Shown here piece after piece: positions 32,137 to 40,535 of a stretch of 64,000 nt of DNA. A program made the translations under genes and the position numbers. Origin of the DNA: Gammaproteobacteria bacterium. GTDB lineage: Bacteria > Pseudomonadota > Gammaproteobacteria > SZUA-229. Within the stretch, counting starts at the first letter, position 1; the number at the start of each line of letters is the position of its first letter. The stretch lies in contig JAPHSS010000020.1 in NCBI GenBank assembly GCA_026195255.1, positions 176,887 through 240,886 of the forward strand, in the 5' to 3' direction. The notes below the pieces were generated by a model, which did not search any database, was not told the origin of the DNA, and saw nothing but the letters and a program-made list of their open reading frames with translations.

Positions 32137-33093
32137 CTAACTTAATAAGTTGAAGCTCCAGCCAACCAGCATAAAAGCAACTGTCAGCACCGTGCCGTAA
32201 AGCGCTAAAGCGGGCCAGCGAATGACTTTTCTTAGTATGATCATTTCAGGTAACGACAAAGTTGCAATGCTCATCATAAAAGCCAACGTTGTACCAATAG
32301 CCACTCCCTTACCCAGCATCGCCTCAGCCACTGGTATGACACCGGTTGCATTTGAATACAATGGCACGCCTAATAAAACAGCACCCGGCACCGCTAACCA
32401 GTTATCTTTACCACCTAAGTTTTCTGTTACCCAGGCTTCTGGGACATAACCATGAAATAAAGCACCAACCGCGATACCTGCAATAACCCATTTCCATAAA
32501 CGAATAACAATTTCTTTAACCTGGCCCCACGCATATTGGTGCCGCCCGGCAAAACTCCTGTCGGGTTCTGGCAGCGCAACTTCGCCCATTTGAATTTTCC
32601 ATACATAACCCTCCACCCATCGCTCTAGCTTGAAACGCTCCATAACTGCTCCGCCAACATAAGCTACAGTGAGCCCCGCTAACACATACAAGAGTGTTAA
32701 CTTCCAACCTAAAATACCGAATAAAAGAACAACCGCTACTTCATTAATCATGGGGCTAGCAATTAAAAATGAGAATGTCACACTTAATGGAATACCCGCT
32801 TCCACAAAACCAATAAATAAAGGCACGGATGAGCATGAACAAAAAGGCGTAATCGCACCTAAACTTACAGCACCACTCCTGGCAACCCACTTAGGTTTAC
32901 CTCTAACATAGTTTCTAACTTTTTCTGGTGACAACATGGCGCGAAATAAACCCATGATATAAATTATAAGAACAAGCAAAACAAATATTTTTGTTACGTC
33001 CATAACAAAAAAATGCACTGCCGCCGCAAAGTGATCCGCAGGATTAAGCCCGAGCCATTTATAAACGACAAGATTCGCTAACGCGTCAAACAT
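32137..33093 (-). CDS. ArsP-type permease (DUF318 family)
   Basis: 318 aa with about eight membrane segments. The family signature ITPFCSCSSVPLFIGFVEAGIPL is at about 80-103, followed by SFLIASPMINEVAVVLL, and in the second half the symmetrical GVPLYSNATGVIPVAEAMLGKG. DUF318/ArsP permeases export trivalent organoarsenicals or related compounds; the Cys pair in FCSCS is the known substrate site. It is the first gene of a three-gene transcript downstream of arsR. Substrate inferred from family and context. Confidence 0.88.
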   Translation of the reverse strand: MFDALANLVVYKWLGLNPADHFAAAVHFFVMDVTKIFVLLVLIIYIMGLFRAMLSPEKVRNYVRGKPKWVARSGAVSLGAITPFCSCSSVPLFIGFVEAGIPLSVTFSFLIASPMINEVAVVLLFGILGWKLTLLYVLAGLTVAYVGGAVMERFKLERWVEGYVWKIQMGEVALPEPDRSFAGRHQYAWGQVKEIVIRLWKWVIAGIAVGALFHGYVPEAWVTENLGGKDNWLAVPGAVLLGVPLYSNATGVIPVAEAMLGKGVAIGTTLAFMMSIATLSLPEMIILRKVIRWPALALYGTVLTVAFMLVGWSFNLLS

Positions 33094-33562
33094 TTAATTA
33101 AATACTCCACTTTTATCAATATAAAAACAGCTTAACTTTTTTATTACTATTAACACTCAAATACTAATTTCATTTTTATTCGTGACGCGTAGCCTTATGT
33201 AAAGTAAGCATGCCAATAAAATAAATACACCTGAACATATCAGGTAACTAATCAGAGCCTGCGTTTAATAGAGCCAACCAGAAAGTACAACCCCGTGATT
33301 CGCCCAGCCGCAATAAAAAAATACCGAAAAGCTCATATAAATAAAAACAGCATGGCAACTTCAAAAAGTGAATAACAGAGCAAGTAAAAATACAGCGCTC
33401 CCAACATGAAGGTGCACCGTCGGTTATGCTAAACGCCCAGCAACCGATTAATATAAACCCATTCATTATCAAACTCGAACAGGTGCGCCTGAGCAAACCT
33501 GACGCCTGAGTTATTATTTATTCTTAACAATTTTTAATTCTTCAGATGCTGTACACATCACA
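33094..33562. other. Gene-free spacer between arsR and the permease gene
   Basis: 469 bp. The track ORFs on the minus strand (33248-33496 and 33514-33750) lack an SD and typical codon use. One frame reads as hydrophobic pieces (MLGALYFYLLCYSLFEVAMLF..., LYFLVGSIKRR) broken by two stops. A decayed small membrane protein gene is therefore possible but not proven. Confidence 0.35.
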
Positions 33563-33916
33563 TTAGGCGCAACATGCTGAACCTGGTCGATTAGGCATTT
33601 CCTGCAGAATTTGCAGATCCTGAGAAAAAGGCTCTGCATGCAGATTAGCCTTAACACTGATATGTAGAATATTTTTCGCCCACTCATCGAGTTCTGGATT
33701 AACCTGATAATAAATCCACTGCCCTGCACGGCGATCGCTGACCAGGCCATTACTACGCAATAAAGCCAGGTGACGGGATATCATGGGTTGTGAAAGGTTC
33801 AGTGCATGGGTTAATTCGCATACACATAATTCACCTTGCTGTTGCAACAACATCAGGCAACGCAGGCGAATTTCATTAGATAGTGCTGAAAATAAGGTAC
33901 TGGTTTCTATAGTCAT
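33563..33916 (-). CDS. arsR: ArsR-family metalloregulator
   Basis: 117 aa from the ATG at 33916 (MTIETSTLFSALSNEIRLRCL). The winged-helix DNA-binding domain has the classical As(III)/Sb(III) site ELCVCELTHAL, plus a C-terminal CC pair (GSACCA) that could add metalloid binding. Metal binding releases DNA and derepresses the cluster. The track start 33955 would put a palindrome that looks like its operator inside the coding region, so the later ATG is preferred, although no SD is obvious. The permease, AhpD-like and thioredoxin genes follow on the same strand. Confidence 0.88.
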   Translation of the reverse strand: MTIETSTLFSALSNEIRLRCLMLLQQQGELCVCELTHALNLSQPMISRHLALLRSNGLVSDRRAGQWIYYQVNPELDEWAKNILHISVKANLHAEPFSQDLQILQEMPNRPGSACCA

Positions 33917-33923
33917 AGAAATA

Positions 33924-33943
33924 ATATATGTATTATCATATAT
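33924..33943. promoter_or_regulatory. Candidate ArsR operator
   Basis: ATATATG-TATTAT-CATATAT, a perfect 7-bp inverted repeat with 6-nt spacer, ends 8 bp before the preferred arsR ATG. ArsR/SmtB operators have this size and AT-rich symmetry. A further ATATAT run follows at 33953. Confidence 0.6.
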
Positions 33944-33988
33944 ATTGTCAACCATATATACTACAAATCATATAAGCACTTGAAGCAT

Positions 33989-34508
33989 ATGGAAGACTTT
34001 GCTCAAGTTTTAGTGAAGTACCACATGAAAAATATAACTCTGCCAGTTATCAACAAGTTGGCAAGGTTATTTTCGATTATTCTGGCAATGGACAACCGGT
34101 ACACAGCAATTTTCCAGAAGATTACTGGTAAATATATTACTTGCCAATGGTGATGCCCATTTAAAAAACTGGAGCCTTTTATATGAAGATCAGGTTACGC
34201 CAAGGCTATCCCCAGCTTACGATATCGTTACCACCAACATTTACATCGATAATGAAACAAAATTCGCTTTAAAATCTGGCAAAACAAAAAAATGCTATTC
34301 AATTACACTGAACAACTTTCAATCATGGGCAACATAATCAGGTATCCCCTGGCGCGCTATCAAACCGCATATTGCTGACACCATGGAAAAAGTACGCTCA
34401 TTATGGCCAGAGGCATTAAAAAATTTACTAATGGATGATAGTCAAAAAGAAAAACTCAAAGCCCATTGGCTTAAATTACAAACTAATTTTCGAATAGAAA
34501 CACTTTGA
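33989..34508 (+). pseudogene. HipA-type kinase toxin, C-terminal remnant
   Basis: Not in the ORF track because it is broken. Joined reading frames give EVPHEKYNSASYQQVGKVIFDYSG, then VNILLANGDAHLKNWSLLY, SPAYDIVTTNIYIDNETKFALKSG and HIADTMEKVRSLWPEALKNLL. The NGDAHLKN block is the catalytic loop of HipA Ser/Thr kinases and PAYD is the metal-binding motif. At least one frameshift occurs before ILLANGD, and an in-frame TAA follows SWAT. The N-terminal half and hipB are absent. It is a relic of a persistence toxin-antitoxin locus. Confidence 0.85.
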
Positions 34509-34517
34509 TCAATAATG

Positions 34518-34531
34518 ATGACCTAAATCAA
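34518..34531. promoter_or_regulatory. FNR-like site upstream of ppk2, weak
   Basis: ATGAC-CTAA-ATCAA matches TTGAT-N4-ATCAA at 8 of 10 positions and lies 110 bp before the ppk2 ATG. It is listed because two better sites occur elsewhere in the window. Confidence 0.3.
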
Positions 34532-34640
34532 AACATATATCATTACTAATGAAACAGTAAACAGATAGGCGTATTATTTTAAAGATAAACCATTATCTTT
34601 AAAAAGTTAAAGATTAAACCCGACTTTGGAATCACAGGTT

Positions 34641-35546
34641 ATGAGCAAGAAACAGCACACACCCCCAATCGAAACTGAAGACAAACTAACTCTTGCTGGT
34701 GATGCTGACGTCGCTGAAATAGATGCTGAGTCTAAAAAAAATAAAAAACTTAAAAATAAAGCATACCGTAAATTCAAGCAGGAAGAAGAACTAAAACCAT
34801 TTCAGGCCGAACTAATCAAAATGCAACAGTATCTGGAACAAACCAAAAGGCGCATGATTATTCTGTTTGAAGGTCGCGATGCTGCGGGCAAAGGTGGCAC
34901 CATCCGTCGTGTCACACGTTATATGAATGAAAAACACTATCGTGTTGTTGCTTTAGGCAAACCGACGGAAAGAGAAAAAACAGAATGGTTTTTCCAGAAA
35001 TATGTACGCCAGTTTCCACAGGGTGGTGAAGTGGTTTTATTTGATCGAAGCTGGTATAACCGCGCGATGGTTGAACCCGTGTTTGGTTTTTGTACTGATG
35101 AAGAATATAAAAATTTCAATCGTGGTGTTTCCGGTTTTGAGAAAGACCTGATTCGACAGGGCACTATCCTTGTTAAGCTGTATTTCAGTGTCACACAGGA
35201 AGAACAGGCTCGCCGATTTGAACGCAGAAAAACAGACCCGCTTAGACAATGGAAACTGAGTGAGGTTGATGTTCAGGCACAGGAGCGATGGGATGATTTC
35301 ACCAATGTTAAATATCAGATGTTGAAAAACACACATACTACCCACGCGCCCTGGAAAATCATTCGATCCAATGATAAACACCTGGCCAGATTAAATGCCA
35401 TGAAAGTAATAATAAACTCTGTTCCTTATGAGCGAGATAATCAAGATCTGGATTTTGTTCCTAATCCTGATATCGTTATTTCAGGCTCAAGGGAACTGGA
35501 AATGATGGAAGCACAACGCTTACGTAGTGGAAAATTTAAAGCCTGA
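34641..35546 (+). CDS. ppk2: Polyphosphate kinase 2 (PPK2 family)
   Basis: 301 aa from the ATG at 34641; the track start is a TTG five codons upstream. Walker A GRDAAGKGGTIRR at about 75-87, Walker B region VVLFDRSWYNRAMVEPVFGF, and the lid Arg region RRKTDPLRQWKLS are all present. The size fits a one-domain PPK2 class I enzyme, which phosphorylates nucleoside diphosphates with polyphosphate. The N-terminus carries a ~45-residue charged Lys/Glu-rich extension. It is monocistronic, with a stem-loop 165 bp downstream. Confidence 0.94.
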   Translation: MSKKQHTPPIETEDKLTLAGDADVAEIDAESKKNKKLKNKAYRKFKQEEELKPFQAELIKMQQYLEQTKRRMIILFEGRDAAGKGGTIRRVTRYMNEKHYRVVALGKPTEREKTEWFFQKYVRQFPQGGEVVLFDRSWYNRAMVEPVFGFCTDEEYKNFNRGVSGFEKDLIRQGTILVKLYFSVTQEEQARRFERRKTDPLRQWKLSEVDVQAQERWDDFTNVKYQMLKNTHTTHAPWKIIRSNDKHLARLNAMKVIINSVPYERDNQDLDFVPNPDIVISGSRELEMMEAQRLRSGKFKA

Positions 35547-35711
35547 AAAAGTCTTAAACACTCAGATTTGTACCCTGGCTTTACACCCAGTGCAACTTGT
35601 TAACTAAATAATAATTTCATTTAGTTAACAACAGCTTGAGTTGAAAAACTCCCGTCAAAAACCAGCAAACACCTTAACCCCCGCATTTATGAAGAATAAA
35701 ACAAAGAATAA

Positions 35712-35773
35712 TCAGGTTCAGATCACAGCTGTCTCTAACATTAGAAACAGTTGAGATCCGACCCTGATTTTAT
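35712..35773 (+). terminator. Long imperfect stem-loop, probable ppk2 terminator
   Basis: tcaggttcagatcacagctgt pairs with acagttgagatccgaccctga (about 16 of 21 positions) around a ~14-nt loop, followed by TTTTATTT on the plus strand. It could also be another repeat element. It lies between ppk2 and the convergent OmpA-like gene. Confidence 0.5.
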
Positions 35774-35814
35774 TTACTAGCCTCATTTACTAATTATTAA
35801 GACGAGTAAGCCTG

Positions 35815-37215
35815 TCATTCATTAATGATCGTAATTTCCACACGACGGTTTTCAGCACGACCTTTCGCGTTCATATTGGAAGCGACTGGACGACTTTCAC
35901 CATAACCAACTGCCTTGATGCGCTTCGAAGATATATCACCTACTTCTGATAAAAATTTGCTCACCTTCTCGGCGCGTGCCTGAGAGAGTGCTTTATTAAT
36001 ATGACCAGCACCCGTTGAGTCAGTATGCCCGGACACATCGATACGTGAGTTAGGGAACAGTTTGATCGCACGAACGATCTTGCTCATTAGTGGGAAATTC
36101 GCAGTCTGGATTTCACTCACCCCGGATGGAAACTGAAATCCGTGCGCAGAGATTAGAACATTCTGTCGCTGTAGATAAACATTTGCTTCCTGTTTAGAAA
36201 ACATGGCCTGCACGGTTTCAAATTGTTTTTTAACCGCGCGATCTCTTGCTAACATTGCCTCACGTTCTTTTTTAGTTGCTGCCAACTGCTGACTGTAATT
36301 ACCTTCAGCAGATTTAAGCTTCTCTATCGACGCTTTTAAGCTAAGCGCTACCGCATCACTGGATTCATTAAACGGAAGTTTTCCGCCTATCGGCTCATTA
36401 ACTATATTCATTTGAGCCTGATGCCATAAAATTATATCTTCTTTGGTGTAATCACGACGATCGAAGTCTTTGACAGTCTCGGTGATTACAGCGCTTTTTT
36501 CAGCCAACCACCTGGCATTTTTTGCCTGCGCTTCAGCCTTGCTAGTTTGTGTTCGATCCGCATCCAGTATAGAAACTGCTAATGCCATCTTTTCTTCAGA
36601 CTGGGCGAGGGTTTTTGGTGCATAACTTTCTGCGCCCTGTTTTTTAGCATTCGCAATGGCAGTTCTGGCCAGCTCCACAGTGCCCTTCTTCAAGGCCATC
36701 AGTTCAAGCTGACTGTATCCCTGAAGCAATTCAGGACGACGTCGCTTGGCTTTTTCAATGCTTCCATCTTCTATGAGTTCACTTGTCTTTCTCAGGCTTT
36801 TGTCCAGCTCTGCAAGCTTTTCACTCTGCAAGGTAGCCACACCAGCGGCCATTGCACGTTTACGGGCCTGCAGGACATCATTCAGCAAACGTTTGCTGCT
36901 GGCGGTATCTTTTTTCATCTTATCGATTACTTTTAAGCCTTTAGCTGCTGCTTCACTTGCGTCTTCTTTTTCATTGTTATGTGCCGCGCTCATAGCACTA
37001 TCTAAATTCTTACGCGCTGTTTCATAACTCTTCGGGGCTAGATACTTTGAGCCTTTTGCCTGTGCATCTTTTACTTCAGCATTCAGGCTCGCCACCTGCG
37101 GGTACTGACTCAGGACTTCAGCCTGTGTCAGCTTCGGTTGTGACGAAGCGCAACCCCCCATGATTATCAGCGTTACGATTAAACTTAGGCCATACAGGCC
37201 AGTGGTTATTTTCAT
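35815..37215 (-). CDS. OmpA-like lipoprotein with DUF4398-type helical domain
   Basis: 466 aa from the ATG at 37215; GAGGGAAAGGA immediately upstream supports this over the track start 37230. A signal peptide ends in the lipobox IIMGGC. Then a long Ala/Lys/Glu-rich helical domain (KYLAPKSYETARKNLDSAMSAA; YAPKTLAQSEEKMALA), as in DUF4398 proteins. The C-terminal OmpA domain (about 350-465) has FPNSRIDVSGHTDSTGAGHINKALSQARAEKV and GYGESRPVASN, the peptidoglycan-binding pattern. It is probably an outer-membrane lipoprotein bound to peptidoglycan. It is transcribed alone. Confidence 0.9.
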   Translation of the reverse strand: MKITTGLYGLSLIVTLIIMGGCASSQPKLTQAEVLSQYPQVASLNAEVKDAQAKGSKYLAPKSYETARKNLDSAMSAAHNNEKEDASEAAAKGLKVIDKMKKDTASSKRLLNDVLQARKRAMAAGVATLQSEKLAELDKSLRKTSELIEDGSIEKAKRRRPELLQGYSQLELMALKKGTVELARTAIANAKKQGAESYAPKTLAQSEEKMALAVSILDADRTQTSKAEAQAKNARWLAEKSAVITETVKDFDRRDYTKEDIILWHQAQMNIVNEPIGGKLPFNESSDAVALSLKASIEKLKSAEGNYSQQLAATKKEREAMLARDRAVKKQFETVQAMFSKQEANVYLQRQNVLISAHGFQFPSGVSEIQTANFPLMSKIVRAIKLFPNSRIDVSGHTDSTGAGHINKALSQARAEKVSKFLSEVGDISSKRIKAVGYGESRPVASNMNAKGRAENRRVEITIINE

Positions 37216-37230
37216 GATCCTTTCCCTCAT

Positions 37231-38714
37231 TTATGATGCTTTAAAATATTGAATACAAAGTGCCTCACCTCAATACCTCCTGGTCAGCAATGCACTATAC
37301 GCCTAAAATACATACATACGATATGTAATTGTAACCTCATTAACAGGCCTGCCGTTACCTTTACTGTTGAAAATGCTTTGATAGTTAAAACAAACTAAGG
37401 CCTGTTAATGGTAAATATTTATTGTCAGTAAAAATCGCCAGTATCGGCATATGATTGTTAAGTGACTGCTATACCTATTGATCTCGTTCCCACGGTGACC
37501 CGTGGGAACACATATATAAGGTAAGTGACTGTTACTCTGTTTTATTTCCTACGGTCAGGTTTATTAAATCTTTCTGTCTACGGGTAAAGTCTGGCCTTCT
37601 GTAAATTAGTAAATCAAGTCGATTACAAGCCTTGATCTACCCTGTGATTAGCCCGTTTATACATATCACGATTTACCGGGGTGTATAGCATGCAAAAACT
37701 CACTAACCTATTAATAATTATTAATAGTTGCTGTGATATTGTAGCTATCTATAAGCATATCGAAACACGGCTCCTCTTTAACTCAAACTGTTAGACAAAA
37801 TATGAACTTAAGCTTTAAGCTGGAGCATGTTACTCGAGTAACTATTGGTGCTTTGCTTTAGCCGTTTCTATTTTGTTCACCGAAGAGACATAAACCCAGG
37901 TAAGACACTTGCGTTAACTAATCTACTAGCGGTATTTTTCCATCTATTTCACTCTTAAAATTTTTGCAACTGAAAGTATATCAGGGCACTATTAAATACA
38001 GAATTCCTGTTTTTTTTGTTGCGTATTGCAATTGCTTATACAATTACAAATGTAGTTATTATGCTAGTGCTGTTTTAACTAAACAAATTTCCGTTACCTG
38101 CAGACACACTTTGCGTTCAAACATTTAATATTCATTACCATGCCTGCTTCAAATGTCGCTATTATTGTGGATAACTTTAATAAAGAGGAGGCACTTAAAA
38201 ATGTATAATCAAAAACGGTGTTTCGTTAATAAAACTTTTTCTTTTTCTAATTTAATATAAACAAATACAACATGTGCTGAAATCAAATTATTTCACAGGC
38301 TTAAACTCGCCTGTTAAGACAAAATCTTATAAAATTTATAAAAACTAGAACTTATTGTCTCATTAATAAAACAACACACTTTTATTAAGATCAACTCAAC
38401 ACATAAAGCTCAAAAATTAATTATAAATAACTAAAAACTTTACATCAGGCTTAATCTCCAACAAGTTCAATAACGTTTTCAATAACAACCTTGTTTTTAT
38501 AAATCATTCATTAATAGACCGTCTATAAACCAATAACGTGACTAACATTAATAATGTATTACCATGATTTCTCGCCAGCACGGGTGACAAGCCATTTACA
38601 CACAACTTAAACCTGCTTTTCTGGCGTCATGAACTACACTATTAAATATTACTTTATCGCACATGGGTATCAGCCCCATGTAATTTGTTATATTCATAAA
38701 TTAAAGAGAAAATT
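37231..38714. other. 1.5-kb stretch without a convincing gene
   Basis: AT-rich. The only clear structures are the GTTCCCACGG/CCGTGGGAAC hairpin at 37483-37510 and, at 38180-38260, a strong SD (AAAGAGGAGG) followed by a 19-codon ORF (MYNQKRCFVNKTFSFSNLI) at 38202. It overlaps a 22-codon ORF from 38139. These could be a leader peptide or chance. The track ORF at 38629 is a shadow. No tRNA or known RNA was recognised. Confidence 0.5.
37483..37510. repeat. CTCGTTCCCACG palindromic repeat, copy B
   Basis: GTTCCCACGG-TGAC-CCGTGGGAAC is a perfect hairpin preceded by tct. It is a shorter relative of the elements at 25329 and 39656. Confidence 0.65.
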
Positions 38715-39014
38715 ATGGGACAGAACGATTCAGCTAGCGCTGCTTTTGAAAAAATCATTGCCAATGGGCGCACCTTATCTATACGCAAGGCGGCGAAGGC
38801 TTACTGGGTTGCACATCAGTCAGAAAGCGGTGCCAGTGAAACAGCTGAAGACAATTTTGTTAATGCTATTAAAAGCATCCCACTTGACTATAGGCAGCCC
38901 ACTATTAAACACCTTGAAGACTTGTCTAACTGCAAACAGAGTGACACTGATAATTCTAGCTGTTATTTAACTTTTGCCATTGCAATAGTAGATAAAGTTG
39001 TTTCGCTTGGTTAA
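38715..39014 (+). CDS. Hypothetical protein
   Basis: 99 aa, soluble, starting MGQNDSASAAFEKIIANGRTL, with AAAGAGA 8 nt before the ATG. I do not recognise it. Helical character (IRKAAKAYWVAHQSES; EDNFVNAIKSIP); two Cys near the C-terminus. It lies 46 bp before the SRPBCC gene on the same strand and may be cotranscribed. Confidence 0.6.
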   Translation: MGQNDSASAAFEKIIANGRTLSIRKAAKAYWVAHQSESGASETAEDNFVNAIKSIPLDYRQPTIKHLEDLSNCKQSDTDNSSCYLTFAIAIVDKVVSLG

Positions 39015-39060
39015 GTGTTTTTAAACTACTGATTTTCTACCCATTAACCTGGAGACCGAC

Positions 39061-39504
39061 ATGCCTCATATTTTTCATAGAGTAGGAATTAAGGCTTCTG
39101 CAAGTGAGGTATACAATAAACTGACCACCGATAAAGGCCTCGCCGAGTGGTGGACAACCGATACATCGGGTGCGGGGGGCGTGGGCTCTATTATTAAATT
39201 CAGGTTTAATGGGGGCGGACCTGATTTTGAAGTGACTGACCTGATACCGGATAAACTTGTTAAATGGAAACACTCAGGCTCTATGCCTGAAGACTGGATT
39301 GGCACAGAGATAACATTTCAGTTAACCCATAAAGATAATCAAACTTATATTTTATTTTCACATTCAGGCTGGAAGGATCAATCCGATTTTATGGCCCACT
39401 GCAGCCAGAAATGGGCTGTTTTTCTGATGAGCCTAAAAGATGTTACAGAAACCGGGACTGGAAACCCGTTTCCAACTGACATTCATATTGATCATGATGA
39501 ATAA
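39061..39504 (+). CDS. SRPBCC/AHSA1-type (START-like) protein
   Basis: 147 aa, one helix-grip domain. Opens IFHRVGIKASASEVYNKLTTDKGLAEWWT, the usual AHSA1 start (I..p...vw..lt..egl..Ww), with VTDLIPDKLVKWKHSG in the middle and MAHCSQKWAVFLMSLKD at the end. Such proteins bind hydrophobic ligands or Hsp90-like partners; the ligand cannot be predicted. CTGGAG precedes the ATG. It is a convincing standalone protein. Confidence 0.85.
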   Translation: MPHIFHRVGIKASASEVYNKLTTDKGLAEWWTTDTSGAGGVGSIIKFRFNGGGPDFEVTDLIPDKLVKWKHSGSMPEDWIGTEITFQLTHKDNQTYILFSHSGWKDQSDFMAHCSQKWAVFLMSLKDVTETGTGNPFPTDIHIDHDE

Positions 39505-39519
39505 TTCTAACTCTTCGCT

Positions 39520-39589
39520 GCCACCGCGTGAGAATACATATACATCTGACAGTACTTCGTTTATTCAAAACAGGTCATAAATAACATGC
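39520..39589. repeat. Copy of the extended GGAATGCATA...CTGACAG(C/T)ACTTC repeat
   Basis: gagaatacatatacatctgacagtacttcgtttattcaaaacaggtcataaata aligns with ggaatgcatacgaaactgacagcacttcatttctttcaacccaggcaataaat at about 25351. The CTCGTTCCCACG element therefore has a conserved downstream flank of ~50 bp. Confidence 0.5.
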
Positions 39590-39655
39590 GACCATAAAGC
39601 AACTACTCTGCCTCTATTCGTGTGGGGAATTTGAGATAGGGAGACATCCGTTAGC

Positions 39656-39689
39656 CGTATGCATTCCCACGCAGGAGCATGGGAACGAG
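39656..39689. repeat. CTCGTTCCCACG palindromic repeat, copy C (inverted)
   Basis: cgtatgcattcccacgcaggagcatgggaacgag is the reverse complement of the element at 25329 with two changes. It lies in the 341-bp spacer 39505-39845, which also holds an inverted end of the GGGACAGAGCGC repeat at 39758-39790. Confidence 0.65.
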
Positions 39690-39845
39690 AGTAAGGAGGG
39701 CTCTTCATCTTCTATTTAAGATAGTTTTTATTTGTTTAGGCACATCGCCATCGGGGAAAGACCGCGTTTTTTGCGCTCTGTCCCCTTACTGATACCATCA
39801 AGAGTATTACGGAGTCTATACCCTTACACAAAACAGGTTAAACAT

Positions 39846-40481
39846 TTATAAGCGGGATATATAGTCCGCCACTGCGTTCAGATCATCATCAGACAGAGTT
39901 TTCAACTCAGTTACCATCAACGCATTACTGTTTTTTCGGTATCCATCTCTAATCCATTTAAGCTGGCGTACAAGATACGCGTAGTGTTGCCGCTGCAGTT
40001 TCGGGAAAAAGGCGTCGTTATTACCCTGCGCCTTTTCTCCATGACACTGCAGGCAACGTTGTTTGTATATGCTTTGACCCAAAGCCAGTCGACCGCCATC
40101 CCCAATACCCACATTAGAAGGAGACTCTAGTGATGCAATATAGGCGGTTACATCAGCAATTGCCTGTACACCGCCAATTGATTTTGGATCTGTAAAAGGA
40201 TACATGGTTGGATTAACACGATTTTTAGCACGAATATCAGCCAACTGCTTTATTAAAACATGTCGATGCTGACCGGCAATAACAGGGAAACTACCGTCTT
40301 TTTTGCCCCAGCCTGTCTGCATATGGCAACTGGCACACAGCGGGTATATTGTTTTACCGTTTTCAATATTCGGTTTAAGCCCTATAGCATCACTTATTTC
40401 ATCTGCAATTGATGATTCACAATGAAATAGCAACCCACTTAATACTAAAATACGGCTAATTATCGAAACTCGTTTATTCAT
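39846..40481 (-). CDS. Di-haem cytochrome c4-like protein
   Basis: 211 aa, signal peptide about 1-26 (ILVLSGLLFHCESSIAD). Two class I haem domains: CASCH at 49-53 with a downstream NPTMYPF Met ligand, and CLQCH at 143-147 with ALMVTELK. The repeated tails DVTAYIASL and AVADYISRL are typical of cytochrome c4, a periplasmic electron carrier to terminal oxidases. It is divergent from the hydrolase-like gene with only 54 bp between them. Confidence 0.9.
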   Translation of the reverse strand: MNKRVSIISRILVLSGLLFHCESSIADEISDAIGLKPNIENGKTIYPLCASCHMQTGWGKKDGSFPVIAGQHRHVLIKQLADIRAKNRVNPTMYPFTDPKSIGGVQAIADVTAYIASLESPSNVGIGDGGRLALGQSIYKQRCLQCHGEKAQGNNDAFFPKLQRQHYAYLVRQLKWIRDGYRKNSNALMVTELKTLSDDDLNAVADYISRL

Positions 40482-40535
40482 GGGTGAATCATAACACTCA
40501 TATTAAGGTTATTTTAATAGGCCAAATCAATAATT

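Noticed and set aside
33248-33496. 82-aa hydrophobic ORF between arsR and the permease
   Set aside because: No SD. A different frame of the same strand shows equally plausible but interrupted membrane segments, so neither can be called a gene.
38629-38970. 113-aa ORF overlapping the 99-aa gene
   Set aside because: The 99-aa frame at 38715 has an SD and a normal amino-acid mix; the longer ORF is its shadow.
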